64,000 nt of DNA from Tubiluchus corallicola (taxonomy: Eukaryota > Priapulida > Priapulimorpha > Priapulimorphida > Tubiluchidae), in the NCBI GenBank assembly GCA_030141605.1, contig JAQGDQ010000037.1:377001-441000 (forward strand), written 5' to 3'. How positions within the stretch are numbered: the first letter of the stretch is position 1; each line of letters opens with the position of its first letter. The notes beneath the pieces are model-generated. The model was not told the DNA's origin and did not search any database. It worked only from the letters and a program-made list of their open reading frames with translations. Below are positions 9,843 through 24,800 of this stretch, one piece after another. The position numbers and the translations under genes are program-made.

Positions 9843-12800
9843 GTACATGCACCTATTGTTAAATTTGAATAAAGATGTGGTTACGGACCCCATGGGCTTA
9901 TAGTTTATGTATTTTGCTTATTTAGCAAATTGAAGTAGTTTGGGATGTGTCGTTTCTTGTTATTATTTTGAGTCGCTACTGTATTTATTTGTTTCACTAA
10001 ACCTGATATTCACCCACCTTTTAACTCATCTTTGCAGCTACCCCCATCATTTTGGCATTTATTATGGCTTCAATTTTGGTAGCCTTCGTGCAAGGAACCC
10101 AAAACTGGGTTATGTATATCTGTGGTGCTTACACTTAACTACAATGATTATAATGATATGATACATTATTATACACTGTGCACATAGAGCACCTATACAT
10201 ATAGGCGTCTATAACTAAGGGTACTAGAGTCATGCTGTAGCAAACTCAGTGTATGCAGACTCATGAATCCTATCTAGATTTTGCTCTTCAATAACATTAA
10301 CGTATGTTTAGATAAACATGAGACGTAAGAGCTTTATTTTCAACATAATCATGATTTACAGCATGTGGTCAGTTGGTGAATAAATTTTAAATAGAAGTTC
10401 TTTGACCTCTATTCTCCTGGTGGATTGGGGCTTTGTGTTGTCTATGAGTTTTTCGCAGTTAAATTTAAATTCATTTGTTAATTTTTGTTGTCAAGTTTTT
10501 GCCAATAAATGTATACTGTCATAAATAAATGCACTGTTGTCCTGTAGTCTTGTTACAATTTGTGCAATAATATGGGGAGCTTAGGGAAAACTATCTATAA
10601 TGTCCAACACATCCATATAATATTTGCTGAGACTGCATACGTTAAGAAGGACAAATGAAAATTCATGGCTAGCATCACTAGCATTTTTGTGTTGCTGAAG
10701 GCTTTCTAGTTTACAGTGCTTACTTACAAGTATTCTGCAATAAATATCTATCATGTGTCCTGAATATCTCGGTTGATAGGAGAGAATATAAGAGAATTAG
10801 TATAGATTCAGTTCATCACACATGTGGAAAATGCTAGTTAGTTCTGCATTTTCTCAAGTCTGAAAATGAAGAATATCATTAACACAATTTAAACAGTAAA
10901 ATGTTTCATCTCTATTTGTTAAGCGATAATATTGAGATATTGTTAACTGAGTACACTATTTCAGATCTTCTTGAGATACTCAGCTTTGTCAATTATTGGC
11001 AATTTTTGACTGTTATGAGTTGCTCGGAGGAATATCCTCCCATTCTTTTTTCCACAGATGAGGAAAATATTGTTCTTTTTTAGGGAATAGGAATGCCTAG
11101 ACAATTCATATTTTTTTGGCATTTGGGACTCATTAATGTAAATTTTATTGTCATTATATCTAGCATAATCAAGGTCACTCGTGTTTCCAGCCTTTCTGGA
11201 TTCACTATGAAATGCTTCTCATTTTTTGTGGTGAACAAGCTTCCCTATGATTTTGGAGTGTCCCTTGGCTGGCTTAGGCAGTCTGTGAGAGGTGCTGAAG
11301 CCCATTGGGTTAAAAGGAATACCCATGTTGCGTGCTACGCTTAAGACTATCCCCTCGGTTTATTCATTTTGAATGGTCGGTATCCCAGAAATCTCCAAGC
11401 AGTTCCGTGCAGGAATACTGGTTTAATTTGTCAATCTCCTCGGTATTATCTTCGACTTGCTTTTGTAGTTTGCTTACTGTCTGTTTAAGTGACGTGTTTT
11501 CTGTTGTCAAGATCTTAATGTCGTGTTTTGCAGTGTCAAGATCTTTTTTTACAATCATCAAGCATGGCTGATATAGATTCGAGTGATGTTGTGATTATGC
11601 TCAATTCGTTGTGTATTTTAGTTATTTTGCTGCCCAACGTAACTTAGTGTACTTTATTGATGCTAATTCGACGTCAGTTTTCGATAATTTGCTGTTCATT
11701 GCAGTGATTTGGCTTGTTAATTCATGCAGTAGTCTTAAGCATTATTGTCTATTTTGCCTGATTTCTCTTCCAAAATTATGAAACTATTACCTGATGTAGA
11801 CGCAGTTTCTGCTGTATCTGCGTGAGCTGCCATATTGCTAGCTGATTGCTTCGTTATCATTCCCAGGCTGCTCGACTCTGCCATAATATCACTGGCTGTT
11901 GTCGACTTCTTTTGATTGTTTCCATCTCCTCAGGGAGCCATGTAGTTTATCACAATTTTTACACGATATAATGTAATTGCTTTGTTTAAAGATAATTTTT
12001 TCATCAAATTCTGTGAGCAAGAATTTTTATCGCCTTTCAACATGTGTTTGGATAAAGGACAGGATGAAAGGACGGACATGAAGGACAGGTGACTGCATGA
12101 CCTTTTGGTATTTCCCTGTAAGTGAAACAAGCACCACATGGCAAACTGGTGGATTTTTGGGAAAACTGAAAATTTTATAATGGTTTACTTTTTTGCAGTG
12201 TTGTCCCCCAAATCAACATTTTGCTGATCTAAACCATGTAATTGACCAGCTCAGTAACAGAATTCTGGTGCATTTGAAAGTAATGTACCTCACAGATTGT
12301 TTAATGACAAAGCAAAAGCAGAATCCCAGCTTGATCACTTGTTATGTGCCATTTTTAAGAAATTGGCTATCAGTTAACTAACTATCAGGTTTATTGATTT
12401 CTGGCGTACGCAAAACTATAACATTATGAAATTGAATAGAATAAAAATTGAAATTTTCTCCAAATACACATAAGCATTCCAGCATGTAGTTGTCCGAACT
12501 AAACTAGAATTGCAATAGGTTCTACAGTGCACCATGAAAGTGAAAAGTGATAATAAATTTTGTTAACTTCTCTCTTTCTGTGAACTATAAAATCTCTTTG
12601 GAGTTATAAACCAGTAGTTTCTTTTTGACTATGGCATACTATTTCTACACTTAGGTTCAAGTACTTGAAATTGCATATGGCAATGATGAAAAAGTGGCTT
12701 ATTTTTCGTGGAATGGAGAATATTCAGCTACAGATCATCAAGAATGTTTGGAAGTAAATGCTTTACTGGCATCAAAGTTGGGACTTCTTAGCGGAGAAGA

Positions 12801-15800
12801 GGTACCAGTCATGTTCATTCATCATTTAGTCGATGGAAACATATTTTTATAGCATTCTTAGTATTCGATATTCAACAGAAATATCAAAATCGATTTTAGT
12901 AATGTATTCGTTTTGCAAAATATCATTAATTTTAAGTACTAAATGGTGAAAATGTTCACTAAAAAATCGTAAAAACAACTTTAACAGTATGCAACAATGT
13001 TAAAAGTAGTGAAAGACAACAGCAGAATGTCAGCATATGTATGTTACTGTCTTTCAAACCTTGCTTGTTGGTGTTGAAGTCTTAAGCCTAATGAGTTAAT
13101 TTGTTTTGTAAACTAAGTCCTAATTAAGCACTTTGTATGTCAGTGCACATTTTCTATAATAATAAAAGTATTTCAAATTTTAAAACATTCTAAATACATC
13201 GCACACATTTAGCATTAAATTTTATATTTCTGTGTATGACTTTTTAAAGAATGGACTTAGTTAAAAATGTACTTCTTTTGCTAAAAAATTAATTGACATT
13301 TACAGTATTTTAATTATAGGTACTTGCGAAACAGTTAAACAACATTCCATCTTGCCTGCGAATGAATGTAGAACCACTCTCCCCTGATGACTGGGAAATT
13401 TTGGTAAAACGTTTAATAATTTTTACGTTATAATGAGACGTGCTGTCTGGTAATCTTATTGGAACTTAGCTCTCTGTAAAATAGCTCATTAGCGCAAGTG
13501 TATGGCATTCTTTTCAAGCACCATTTCATGTATATGTCTAATGAATTATGTTTCCATAGAAATTACCCATATGACTTGATCCTGATGTTGTATACTGAGT
13601 GTATTTAGGCATCACTTAATGTATGTTTGCCCTTCAGCAATTACACTATTCACACCACTTCTATACTAAATGCATTTCTGATGCCTTCAAGTTTGTACAA
13701 TTTTGCATTCACTTTTCGGTTAATTTTGAGCGTTTCAATGTGGAATTGCAGTTGTTTGTCTTGCTAATATCCACCAGATTCAGTTTTATTACAATTAGCA
13801 ATTTTAGACCTAGTCAAGGCCTTTTTATGCAATGGAGTATAGACACTATTTACAAAGAATACAAAAAAATGAACTATAGACATAAGTACTAGAAAAGTGC
13901 GATCTAGTACAAAATAAAAGATAAGAATTGAATACGATTTATGGTGTTTTCATTTCAATGCATGCCAAAATAAAGACCAATTTATTTATTTTTTATATTA
14001 ATTATTTTGTGATTATTAGTTACTGATGGAGTGAACTGTTAATCGACGTTATATTTGATTGGAAAGGAAGAACGAAAAAGTTCGAACTGAGCTACATTTG
14101 AATAAGTGTCTGACTTGTTACATTATCTTCATCTTGGTCACGTCTTTTTTCAAAAACTTAATAATTGTAGGTTCATTTAATCATTACTGTTGCTGATTTT
14201 AATCACCAGGAGCTGAATGCTGAACATGTACAAATGCAGTTGCTCAACCAAATACGGGTAGTAGCGCATAACCAGGCATTCCCAATTTGGATAAACCATA
14301 GTATTTCTATCTTTGTTTATGTTGGTAAGCCTATTTATACTTTTGTGTTAATTATAAATCCATGCTTATTCTTAAAGATAACAACTTGTCATACAGTTTG
14401 CAAACTATTTTGCAATGTAGCATAATTACACTAATATTTATAGGCTTTGCAAATACTTTGTTTGTTTTTACAAAATCTTATGCCTAACTATTACGGGAAA
14501 AGAAAATGGAAATTTAAAGTATGTTTCAAAAAACTTTCCAAACAAAGTTATATTTATTCAACGATACATTCACCGTCTTTGAAAAACATATGTAGCTGAA
14601 AAAGAAAATTCTTAATAATTTAAAATGTTCCCAGCAGCTGGTAAAATGTTACTGTTTCACTATCTCAGTGTGCATAAAATGTCACTGGCTCACCAAAAAA
14701 AAAAAATGTTATTAATCTTATTGACAAGATAAGGTAATTTATGTTTTTGCTTAGTTAGTGAAAACGTGTGCTACGAATGCTCTGCTTACTTTTTTTTTAA
14801 CTCTGTACAGTGTTATCTAAACTTGTTTCGACAACTTGCCTTCAAAATAGCTATGCCTAAGTGTTATCACAGGAGTTTAAATTCTCAAGTTTTATACAGT
14901 GTTACTGCTAATGCAAGCTCTGTGCATCATTAGACAGTATGTATGTGATGGAAAATTTCAGGATGAGCTTTTTAGTTTTATTTGGTAAATGGTTTTCATG
15001 TCCTTTTAATTGTTTAAATATATCTATTTAATCAACTGTATAAATAATTGTTATATTTTTCCTATGTGTATAAGAAACAGTATTAGCTTCTTAGTCTCAT
15101 AATTGTTCATATTTTGCAGTTGATATGTCTCCAAGCTGTGCCCGCTGTTGTATACTAGAAGACCGCACTGAAGTAGTCATCAGCCCAAAACTGAGGAAAT
15201 ATAGGCAAATATCAGTAAATCAATCTAGTCGTGATTTAATCAGCCAAGCAAAAGCCAGTAATGCAAAGCAACTGTCTGATGGAACTGATAATTATTCCAA
15301 GCAGGAAACTGTTAAAACTAGTCAACCTAATATATCGTATTCTGTGATAATGTACATTTTTAATTTTTTGAAATTCATAGTTCTTGGTGTTGATGCAGTT
15401 AGTGGTATAGAAAGAATGGAATCATCTAACCAGTCTTCTTACAGTCTGTTTCATACACAGAAACTGAAACTGTCGCTTCGTGTAGAGCCATGTGCAAATG
15501 ACTATGCAACTTGCTCATTCTGTGATAATTTTAAACAAAAAACATTAATGTGCACTAATTCAGATTGTGATACAATCTGTGAAGATGGTAAAACATTGAG
15601 AGTGCACTCATGTTGCGATTACACTAAGCCGTCATTGTATGAAATTTGTGAACACGGACAGTTTTGTGCAGCCTTTATTTCAGAGCATGATTTACCACAC
15701 TCACTGAAAATTCAGTTTCCAAACACTTTTGTTGCATGCGTAAGAAAAATCAAGTCACCTGCTGAAATTAACAGGTATACTAAAGAATCCAAACAGAATC

Positions 15801-18800
15801 TGGAAAACTTAAAGAATACCTCTGTAGAAACATTGAAAAATGAGGTGGTTGCTGAGGTGAGTAATAGTTATGACGCTGATGTTTGTGCAGCAAGGATTTT
15901 TGTGATAGACAAAACGAATGAAGAGACAGTGCGGAATCTTGGAAAAACTCGTATATGTGATAGGCGTATTGCTATTTCTGATTTACTACGAAGAACTTTT
16001 GGACTTGGTGTAACTGACAAAGTATGTTTAGAAAGCCTGCAGACTCTGCCTAAAAAGGTTCATACAATTATTCTTCATCCAATGTTTTCTGTGGTAAGTG
16101 TATTGCAGTTAATTTGTGGTTCATTAGAAGTTTATTAGAATTATTAAACCTGACTAGTCACTGTAAGGATACTATCTCTTTTGCATTTTTGTTTAAATTG
16201 CAATTGTTGGTCACAATTAATTTTATTTTCATGGCTTTCTGATTGTCCGATGTATTTCTCCATTGCATCACATTCATTTTTATGCAAAAGGCTTTAAGTG
16301 CTTCTTGTTAATTATTTATTGTGCAAAGTAAATATTTCATTAATAGCTGATACATTCATTTCAGCCTCTAGCATTCGAAAATGAAGAGAAGAGCATTTCC
16401 ATCATTGAAGTTTTCAAAAATTTTGTTTCTTCCTGCAGTAGTGAAACATGTCCAGTTGTTTTGAATAGTAGTAATATCACTAGGCTGGCATTAACTCCAG
16501 GTAAATGATGGTTTTCTCGATTTTTAATTTTTTACTCCTGGCTTTTCACGCTTTTTAATTCTTTTACTCAAAAGTTTGTTTGCATTAAATGAAATATACA
16601 AATCAGAGTACTTATTTGTTTTAAAGGAAAACAGCAAACAAGTTTAAACCACAGCACAGTGATTTATGATTAAAAAATTATGAAGTGCATTGTTTTTAAT
16701 GTCTTACGTTAATGAACTATCTCGGAATGTAACTGTGTTAGCTTTCAATTGTTGTACACTTGTTCAGTGAGAATATAGACAACAATGCCTATTTGTCACA
16801 GGTACTTTGCACAATATATTTAACTCAGAAATATTTTTCTTTTCCTTGCATTTGTCTTATGGCATGCATATGTCAGTACTTGTAGCTTAATGGTTTTGTT
16901 ATTATCTTATGATGCACACATTTCTGTTTAATTTAACCAAGATTTCAAACTTTACAAGAGATATATTTCATAGCTTGGGAATGTTGTATTCTTAAATAAA
17001 TTATATAAAGTTTTCTTGTCTTTTTTAATGCTCAAAGATGTCCTTGTGGTATCGGTTTTCACAGCTAATTTGTTTATTATAATGATCTCTATCAAAAGTT
17101 CATGAAGTCATTAGTGAATTGTTTGATGAACTTATTTAGCTGAATTGAAGTAATTTTTAATCACAAATGCATTTTCAGTTATGATTTTTTTTTTGTTTTT
17201 TTCTTATAATTTACTAAAAGAAATGTGTCGTGGGGAGGATTGCAAGCTTTTAGGTACATTTGTTTATCTTTTGTTTATCTCAATATTTTGCAGATTTTTC
17301 TGGAGAATTTCTACTCATTGTAAAACATTTAGAAGATGCAAAAATGAATGAATCTGGATTACCTGCTACCCAATGCTGCTACTACTTCTTGACCCCTTTA
17401 GATTTGACTACTGTTGAGGTAAAATTGTTATTGCATTCAGTACGTTATGTTAAACTGTGTTTTAAATTAAACAGTGCAGATTGTCAACAGTTGTTCTATG
17501 CATATTAGGCAAAACTTATCTATACTCCGCATGCATGGTATTTTAGATAAAACTTGGTTCAGCGGTGTCAAAAGAACATAAACATCAGTGGATGGGAGCT
17601 TTATCTGCATGGGATTTATGTGACTTGGACCCTCCAATGCCTATTGTACAGATTCAATCTCTAGGGTAATTATAGTTTTTAAATGAAGGCCAGAATCTAT
17701 TGTGTGCAAATGAAGGTTAGAAGTTACTTTATTACAGTGGTTACTGTTACTTCTGCAAATGTTTTCTGTACATTGTAGTGATAAAATTGGAAATTACTTT
17801 AGTGTCGTTGGTTTTACAAATCTGAAAGATAAATTGTTGAGGTTTTAGGAGGCAACTGACAAAGGTTTTCTACTGCTCTGGATATCATCTCAATATAACT
17901 GCAAAAATCTTATCTTGGTCTTATAATGTTTTCAAATCAAATTCAATAAACTGTGGATTTTCGTTAAATATAGTTATGCTAAACATCATATTTTCACAGT
18001 TATTAACTTGTCTAAAGGTAGAACTTCATAATGTGTAGTGCGTATGCGTAGCCCGTGATGCATAGTATAAATGTATGATCTGTGATGTGTAGCGTGTATA
18101 CAACAGTTTGTAGTTAAATACGTGAAAGTGTTCCCATTAGCTTTTAATGTGCAATTTGTAATGCGTGCTGTTGCCTAGGTGATCTAGCGAGTTTCCTAGT
18201 TTTCAGCGATCATTGGCTGTTTGGCTTCATGGTCAGATGAGTTTTGATCACTTTATTAACTATGCACAACAATATTTCTTCCATCTGAGCCTTTGAGAGG
18301 CAGAAGAAGCAGACAATTATGTTTTTCTGCATCTAGTTGCAGTTCCTTCACCAAGTAATGATACCATGCTGTATAGGATTCTCTCCATTATTACCCAAAA
18401 ATTGTTTTCTTTTGAATTTTTCCATCTAATGTTACATCATTTGTCCATCTTGATCACTGTTGCGCTGAAATTTCGACAAAGACATGACTTCCAAAAATTA
18501 TTACTTCCAGTTTTCATGAATAGCAAACAAAAGTGGCAGAAAGGATGTCGTGAGCTTTATTAATACTCATGGTTCATGGACGCATGGAAACACTCAGTGC
18601 ACACCACGCATTATGGATTACGAATCACGTGCACATGGAGCCCTTTCTTAACTTTACATTAAATTTTTATAGTGGAATCGCACATTTATTCAAAGATGCC
18701 GTCGACTTTCTGACAACTGTCATAACAGATAGGCGTCTGTGTTGGAACTCTCATTGTATGGGGGGCTTGATGATATGTGGCGTCAGCGGAAGTGGTAAAA

Positions 18801-21800
18801 CCTCACTAGCCAAAGCAGTATGTGTAAAACTTGCCGAAGCACCAAATTATACATATATTCACACTGTAGAATGTCGACCCCTGAGAGGTAGGCAACATTG
18901 ATTAGAGGATGCTAGTTTCATTAGATCTGTGGTTTTATTAATATGTATTTTTGTATATGAAAAATGTAACCCATAATTGGTAGTCCTTTTTGTCTATTAG
19001 CACAACTAGATCAATGCAGGTGTGTTATTGTAGAAATTAGTTGATACAGACATAAGTTAAACTGCAAACTTATTTTTATATGCATCATATGTGGTTTCAT
19101 GTGATCTATATCATACATAAAGATAAGTTTGTAATTTGACTTATGTCTGTATCAACTTATCTTGAAGCGACACAAAACACATGATATGCATAGTATATAA
19201 AAATAAGTTCGTAGTTTGACTTATATCTGCACCAACTTATGTTAAAACAACACAAATGTGTATGCAAAAACAATTTTCTGAAATTTTTTTGCTGTTAAAC
19301 GAACGTCCACTTTGTGGCAAATTTGCTAGTACACTATATTGCATTAAGGTAGGCTACCATACATCCAACTGACCAAGCATTACGTTATTTAACATGGCCC
19401 TCCAAAATAATGAAAACATTTTCAAAGCTGAGATGCATTTGCTTTGATAGCTAATATTTCCTTTATTCGTATTTCCGTGTACCTTTGTAATCTTCCTGAC
19501 AAGTTTCTGTATATATTAAAGAAGGAACGATTAAATAATAGAGAAAGAATTATTAAATATCCAGCTAATTGGATAGAAATTACTAGAAAGGTCCCAACAA
19601 AGACTCTTAAATTGTTAATATTTTCAGTGTATTCTTAGCTATTAGGCTGCAAGCTCATTTGAAGTTTATACATTATTCATAACTTAATTTGAACCTTTCA
19701 AGGCACAATAAACTCTATTCCCAACATCCCAACAAAATGCTTATAGCATGATGTAATTGTAGTGTTTTCAGAAATTCTTAAATGAAATGCATGGAAACAC
19801 GAAGTGCATTATAATAGTTTGCTTGATGGTGAGTACTGCTGCATAAAATAATGATCTGGAGACTTGTAATTTTAAACAGACACAGCCTACTGTGCGATTG
19901 GTATGTTTAAGGACTAATGTTTAAGTAGATTGCAACATCTACAAACTTTTCATGAATATTTTAATAAAAGCAAAAATCAAACATTTTGTGGAAGACTTTT
20001 CAATTACACACACAATTACAAAAAATACCCATTCACCCCCGATTTAGATTTTCTTAGTACAAATTGGCACTTTCAAACCAGGATCCCCTCAACATCAGGT
20101 TGTGGTATGACCAGAACACAACATCAGGTCTTTGCATGACCAGAACCCACATCAGGTCTTGGCATGACCAGAATCCAGCATCAGGTCATGGTATGACCAG
20201 AACCCAACATCAGGTCGTGGTATGACCAGAACCCAACATCAGGTTGTGGTATGACCAGAACCCAACATCAGGTCTTGGCATGACCAGAACCCAACATCAG
20301 GTCGTGGTATTGCCAGAACCCAACATCAGGTCGTGGTATGACCAGAACCCAACATCAGGTTGTGGTATGAGCAGAACACAACATCAGGTCTTGGCATGGC
20401 GAGAACCCTACTTGTTAGTAAGGATAATCTTCTAAGAAGAGACATTGAACTGACAGTTACATCCATAACTTCCTCCCTCAGCAGGTAAATAACATGGGGA
20501 AGTTTGGTAGATAACACCAGTTTTCCTGGCAGTCACCTATTCATTTACTGTCCTAGCTTGCCATTGTTTAACTGTGGCCGCTAAACACGCACGTTGACCA
20601 CTCAACTATTAACTCTGCCTTAGATGCCCTGGTTCACAAATTTTGCTTTTCTTAAGAGCAGTGCCTAGTAACATTCTTAGTTGAATTGATTTTTAAGAAA
20701 TAGTTGCTAATTGATGATTTAATTTGAGTTAATTAACCAAGATTAAAGTTGATCTTCACTCGTATTGGTTTTTTTACTCCTTTCAGTACAGTTTTTGTAT
20801 CAGACCGTGCAAAAGTATATGCATTCATTTCACCTACTATGTTCAAAAAGCATTAATAACACCATTTAAAGTGTTTGCTCTTAAGGTAAATAAAACTAAA
20901 AAATTAATGATTTACCAAAAAGATCGTTGTATTGATTTTCATGCTCACCTGGCATTTTAACATAATGCTTAATACACGTACTTATAAATGAAGTAATACG
21001 AAGATATGGCTATTCTGTAATTATAACTACCTAAACATACATAACATAAAAAAACGAGAAAGTTTAGTACCAGCAAACTAATGACAGAATTAACAATTTT
21101 TGGTGTAAAAACTGTCTTTCCTACTTCAAATCTTTCATTTGCTGTTTTTCCATTTCGGAATCAGTATGCGAATGAACAGAAGAGTAATATCTAATAGAAG
21201 TTCTAAAAATTCAAACACAGCTAACACAGAAAGTCCAAGATATAAACCTAACAAACCACCCATATCTGCCGCTAGATCAGTAAGCGTATAGGAATAGACT
21301 TCTTCAAGATCCGTTTCAGTAAACTCTTTGAAACCAACTGAAAGCGTAATTTCCATGTGGCCTGCAATATGCATATCTTGTAATTCCTTATACTTTTTGT
21401 AAGCATTATGGTTAAATATTGAATCATTTACTGGCAAGTCGGGAAGTACGTTTCTTTTGTAATACTGTTGATACACTTGTTTTAGAAGTTCGTAGTTATC
21501 ATGCAACTCCGATCTGTTTTGTTCTATTTGATTTGCTATGTACCCAGCGAGTATTGCAGCTTTTACTTCTAAAGGTTTAATCTTGTAGCCTGGTTGTACG
21601 CGTTCCCAGGTGTCTGTAAACATGGCAGATTCACAAGATATTTTGCAGTATTTTTGACAGTTTTCTAGTTCTTCACCATGATTTGTGCAAGCAAAACATG
21701 CATAGTTATCACTGTTGTTGTATAGTTTGCAGTGAGGAACGTCTCTGTCACTCATGTCTGGACACACGCTAGGTATGCAGTTGCATATTTTAGTGTTATA

Positions 21801-24800
21801 CCTACAGGCACAGGACATTTGACATGTAGAAGGGGTGTAGATGCCACCTATTGTTTCTGCAAATATATCTTCCGGGTAATTGTTGTCAGTCAAGCAGTCA
21901 GTGCCAGCCTGCGGAAGACGACGTATCGACTGTGGTTTTACATTGACCCGATCTACACTGCCAGGCATTACTGGCTTATAAGGTACTAAAGTGTCAGCAA
22001 TTTTGTGGACAGCTACTTGCACGTGAATATCTTCAACGTTGTAAAAGTTTCCCATGTCTGTATCAAACATGTTCAAGATGTTGTAAGACAGAACCAGATT
22101 GATTCCATTTTCCTCTATGCTTCGAATGGAGATCTCAGCGGGGTTCTTTGCTAATATATTTGACAAATTCACGTAAACAGTAAAAGCATTACCAATTGTC
22201 GGAGTGTAGTACACTCGAGTAATGTTGCACTCTTCATATATTTTACTGAAGTATTGCATGGATGCATTACTAACCTTCACGGGAATGGTCACTGTACATT
22301 CTTGTATCATATCAGTAACATTGGGTGCTAGAGGATTAGTTTCACCGTACAAAAGATATGAATCTATCATGGACTGCACAACTAATTCTGGATCTTTGAG
22401 TTCCTTTAGTTTCCGAATCACCATTTCAAATTCAAAATTGTTTGTCGTTGCTATGGTAATCGCCGGATACTCATTGATTGTGATGGGAATGTTTATTACT
22501 TTCATTTCAGTAGGATGTGAAAAGTACAAACTTAATTTATAGGATGTCTGTACAACAGCAAACAACAGTCCAATACCGAAACTGATTATCCAGAAGAATC
22601 GACGTGCGTTGTGCTTCGCATCTCTGATATTTGACACCCCATGTGTGCAGGACTTGGCTGCCCAAAGGGACACGATTTTAAAAATTGTTTTTCGTGGCAT
22701 GCTTTTGGCTTCCTTTGTTTTTCTTTCAGCGAACGAGTTTGAATTCTCAGTGGATACATTAGCATTCTCACTGGAAATCGAAATCATTTTGTGTCTGTCT
22801 ATCACTGACATTTCGTACGGTTGGATTTTGCATTGATCCATTGCTAAACCTTGCTGTTTTTCTTTATACTACAGTTTCTCACAGCAGTATTAATTCAGCA
22901 TCAGCTTGGCCCTAGAAATAGGTATAACAAAGCATTGCACTGAGCATGCTCAGCAAACTGTTAAATCAATTTACAAAATTTATAGCTCGCTGGTTTTGTT
23001 TTTTAGTAAATAATGAGCAATAAACAATAAAACTACTGAAACTGGTTATTCAGAAGCTTTTAATATTTTTCCAAATTGGATTTCTGGGAATATTATTAAA
23101 GGTTTCCCTTTCTGTCCATTTATTAAAGTTTGTTGCTCTCTAAACCTTTTGAGCAAAAATTCAAATATCGTAATGTCTGGTTTATGATATTCTTATTGCT
23201 TTTCTGAAAGGAAATAAAATTAGTTGCTTTGACTTATATTATATTACTGTTTTACGTGTGTTATTCATGCATTTGATTCGATTGTACCCGGGTCTAAAAA
23301 GATACTTAGTTTTCACTGTTGGATTGCAAGTTCCAAAGACAGGTTTACATTACAGTAACGATAAACATGAGTTGTATAACTTTCTCATTTGAAAAGAGAC
23401 TAAATTCTAGGCTGCAACTTTTGATCTTAATTTTGCATCTGTGAATTGGTCATAAATTAATTATATTATGAGGCAGATGAGTGTAATTGTTATGTTTTCA
23501 GTTATTACAGTTAACAGGGTTCATCGGTTTTCATGTGTTCTCTTTCTTTAAAACATGTCATCTTCCAAAATTTTGACTTCAAAAAGAGTTTTGCTACATT
23601 CGTTTTTAATGATTTGTATTTTTGTAGGAAAACGAGTTGAGAAGATCAAGGCTGTTTTAAGCAAGGCTGTTGCAGTGGCTACTTTCAAGCAGCCATCAGT
23701 TTTGCTGCTGGAGGATCTGGATGCTATTGTAATGGCACCTACTGGGCCAGAAGATGATCATTCTCCTGATGCTTTATATTCTACCAAGGTTGCAGAAGGT
23801 AGAAGTAATTTATTCACATGTTTTGCCCCAAACAAGCTACTTGGTACTGTGAGCGAGATGCTGCTTTTGAGCTTATTGAAAATGAGTTTTTTTCTATAAA
23901 CATATTTTTATTTATTATTTTTCACATATAATGTGGCCTTTGGTCAACAACGAAGCTGATGTAAAGATCTCAAGCAAGATATACTTATATATAAAAAATT
24001 ACAAGATTCTGCTAGAAACAAGGCATAACAAAATGTGACTGCGTGATCTAAGAAAAAGACAAGTCTGTTTCCTTACTTAAATCTAGCAATATTGTTCCTA
24101 TGATGCTGTAGACAATCAACTTAGTGCTGCCTGAAATCAGAGCCTGTACGTGCTGTACAAGCGATTCATTACGTTACGTTATAAGTTAATCAGATCACCT
24201 CTTATGGCCATGTACTTCAAAATATGGCAAAAATTATATGTCTAATTTTTTTTATTCTTGAAAAATTGTTTTCCAAAAGAATTAATGATTTTGTGTTATT
24301 TGCAGTGATAAAGGATCTGATAGATGTCTCAGTGGATGATTGGGCAAAGTTGATACTAATGGCTACTGCTCATAGGAGAAATGCTGTACATTCTAGTCTT
24401 GTTTCTTCCAGAGGACACCATTTGTTTCTCAAATTCATTTCCATCGAACCTCCTGATCAGGTACCTAAGACTTTCACGTAATACTTTATCTGTGCAACTA
24501 AGCTAAGGCTGTAGAGAGAAATTTTGATGTATAAGTTCACTATGTTTTTGTATTAATTTTTGGTATAAACTGATGAGTGAAGTTGTAGATGTAGAAGTTT
24601 GTTTGAAGATGTAAGGTATGTACAGACTGTCTGAGTATGGTAAGATTTTATAGAAATAAAATTGCTCTTGAAGATGGTTCTGTTTATAATAAAAATAATT
24701 ACTTGTTATGTCCAATTATCATTTATTTCTCCACATAATATAATGTTGTAAAAAATAAAACAACTAATGGCTTCACTGACAGAAACTTATATGAGTCCTG

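Larger units (their letters stand above)
18888..23627 (+). other. PEX1 intron 9, 4740 bp, host intron of an antisense gene
   Basis: Contains a three-part inverted repeat (19021-19260), a 29-bp minisatellite (20093-20409) and the minus-strand DEG/ENaC gene (21135-22841). The rest is AT-rich without coding signal. It is the longest intron of this gene. Confidence 0.85.

Noticed and set aside
12199..12279. Open 27-codon stretch with good splice sites, considered as a PEX1 exon
   Set aside because: Joining exon 1 (9741-9842) straight to exon 2 (12655) gives an ungapped match to PEX1 family spacing. Including this stretch would add 27 residues with no counterpart.
20093..20409. CRISPR-like regular repeats
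   Set aside because: The units are contiguous with no unique spacers, and the genome is eukaryotic; it is a minisatellite.
21732..22836. Several plus-strand frames of 75-106 codons
   Set aside because: They lie antisense to the DEG/ENaC coding region and have no motifs of their own.
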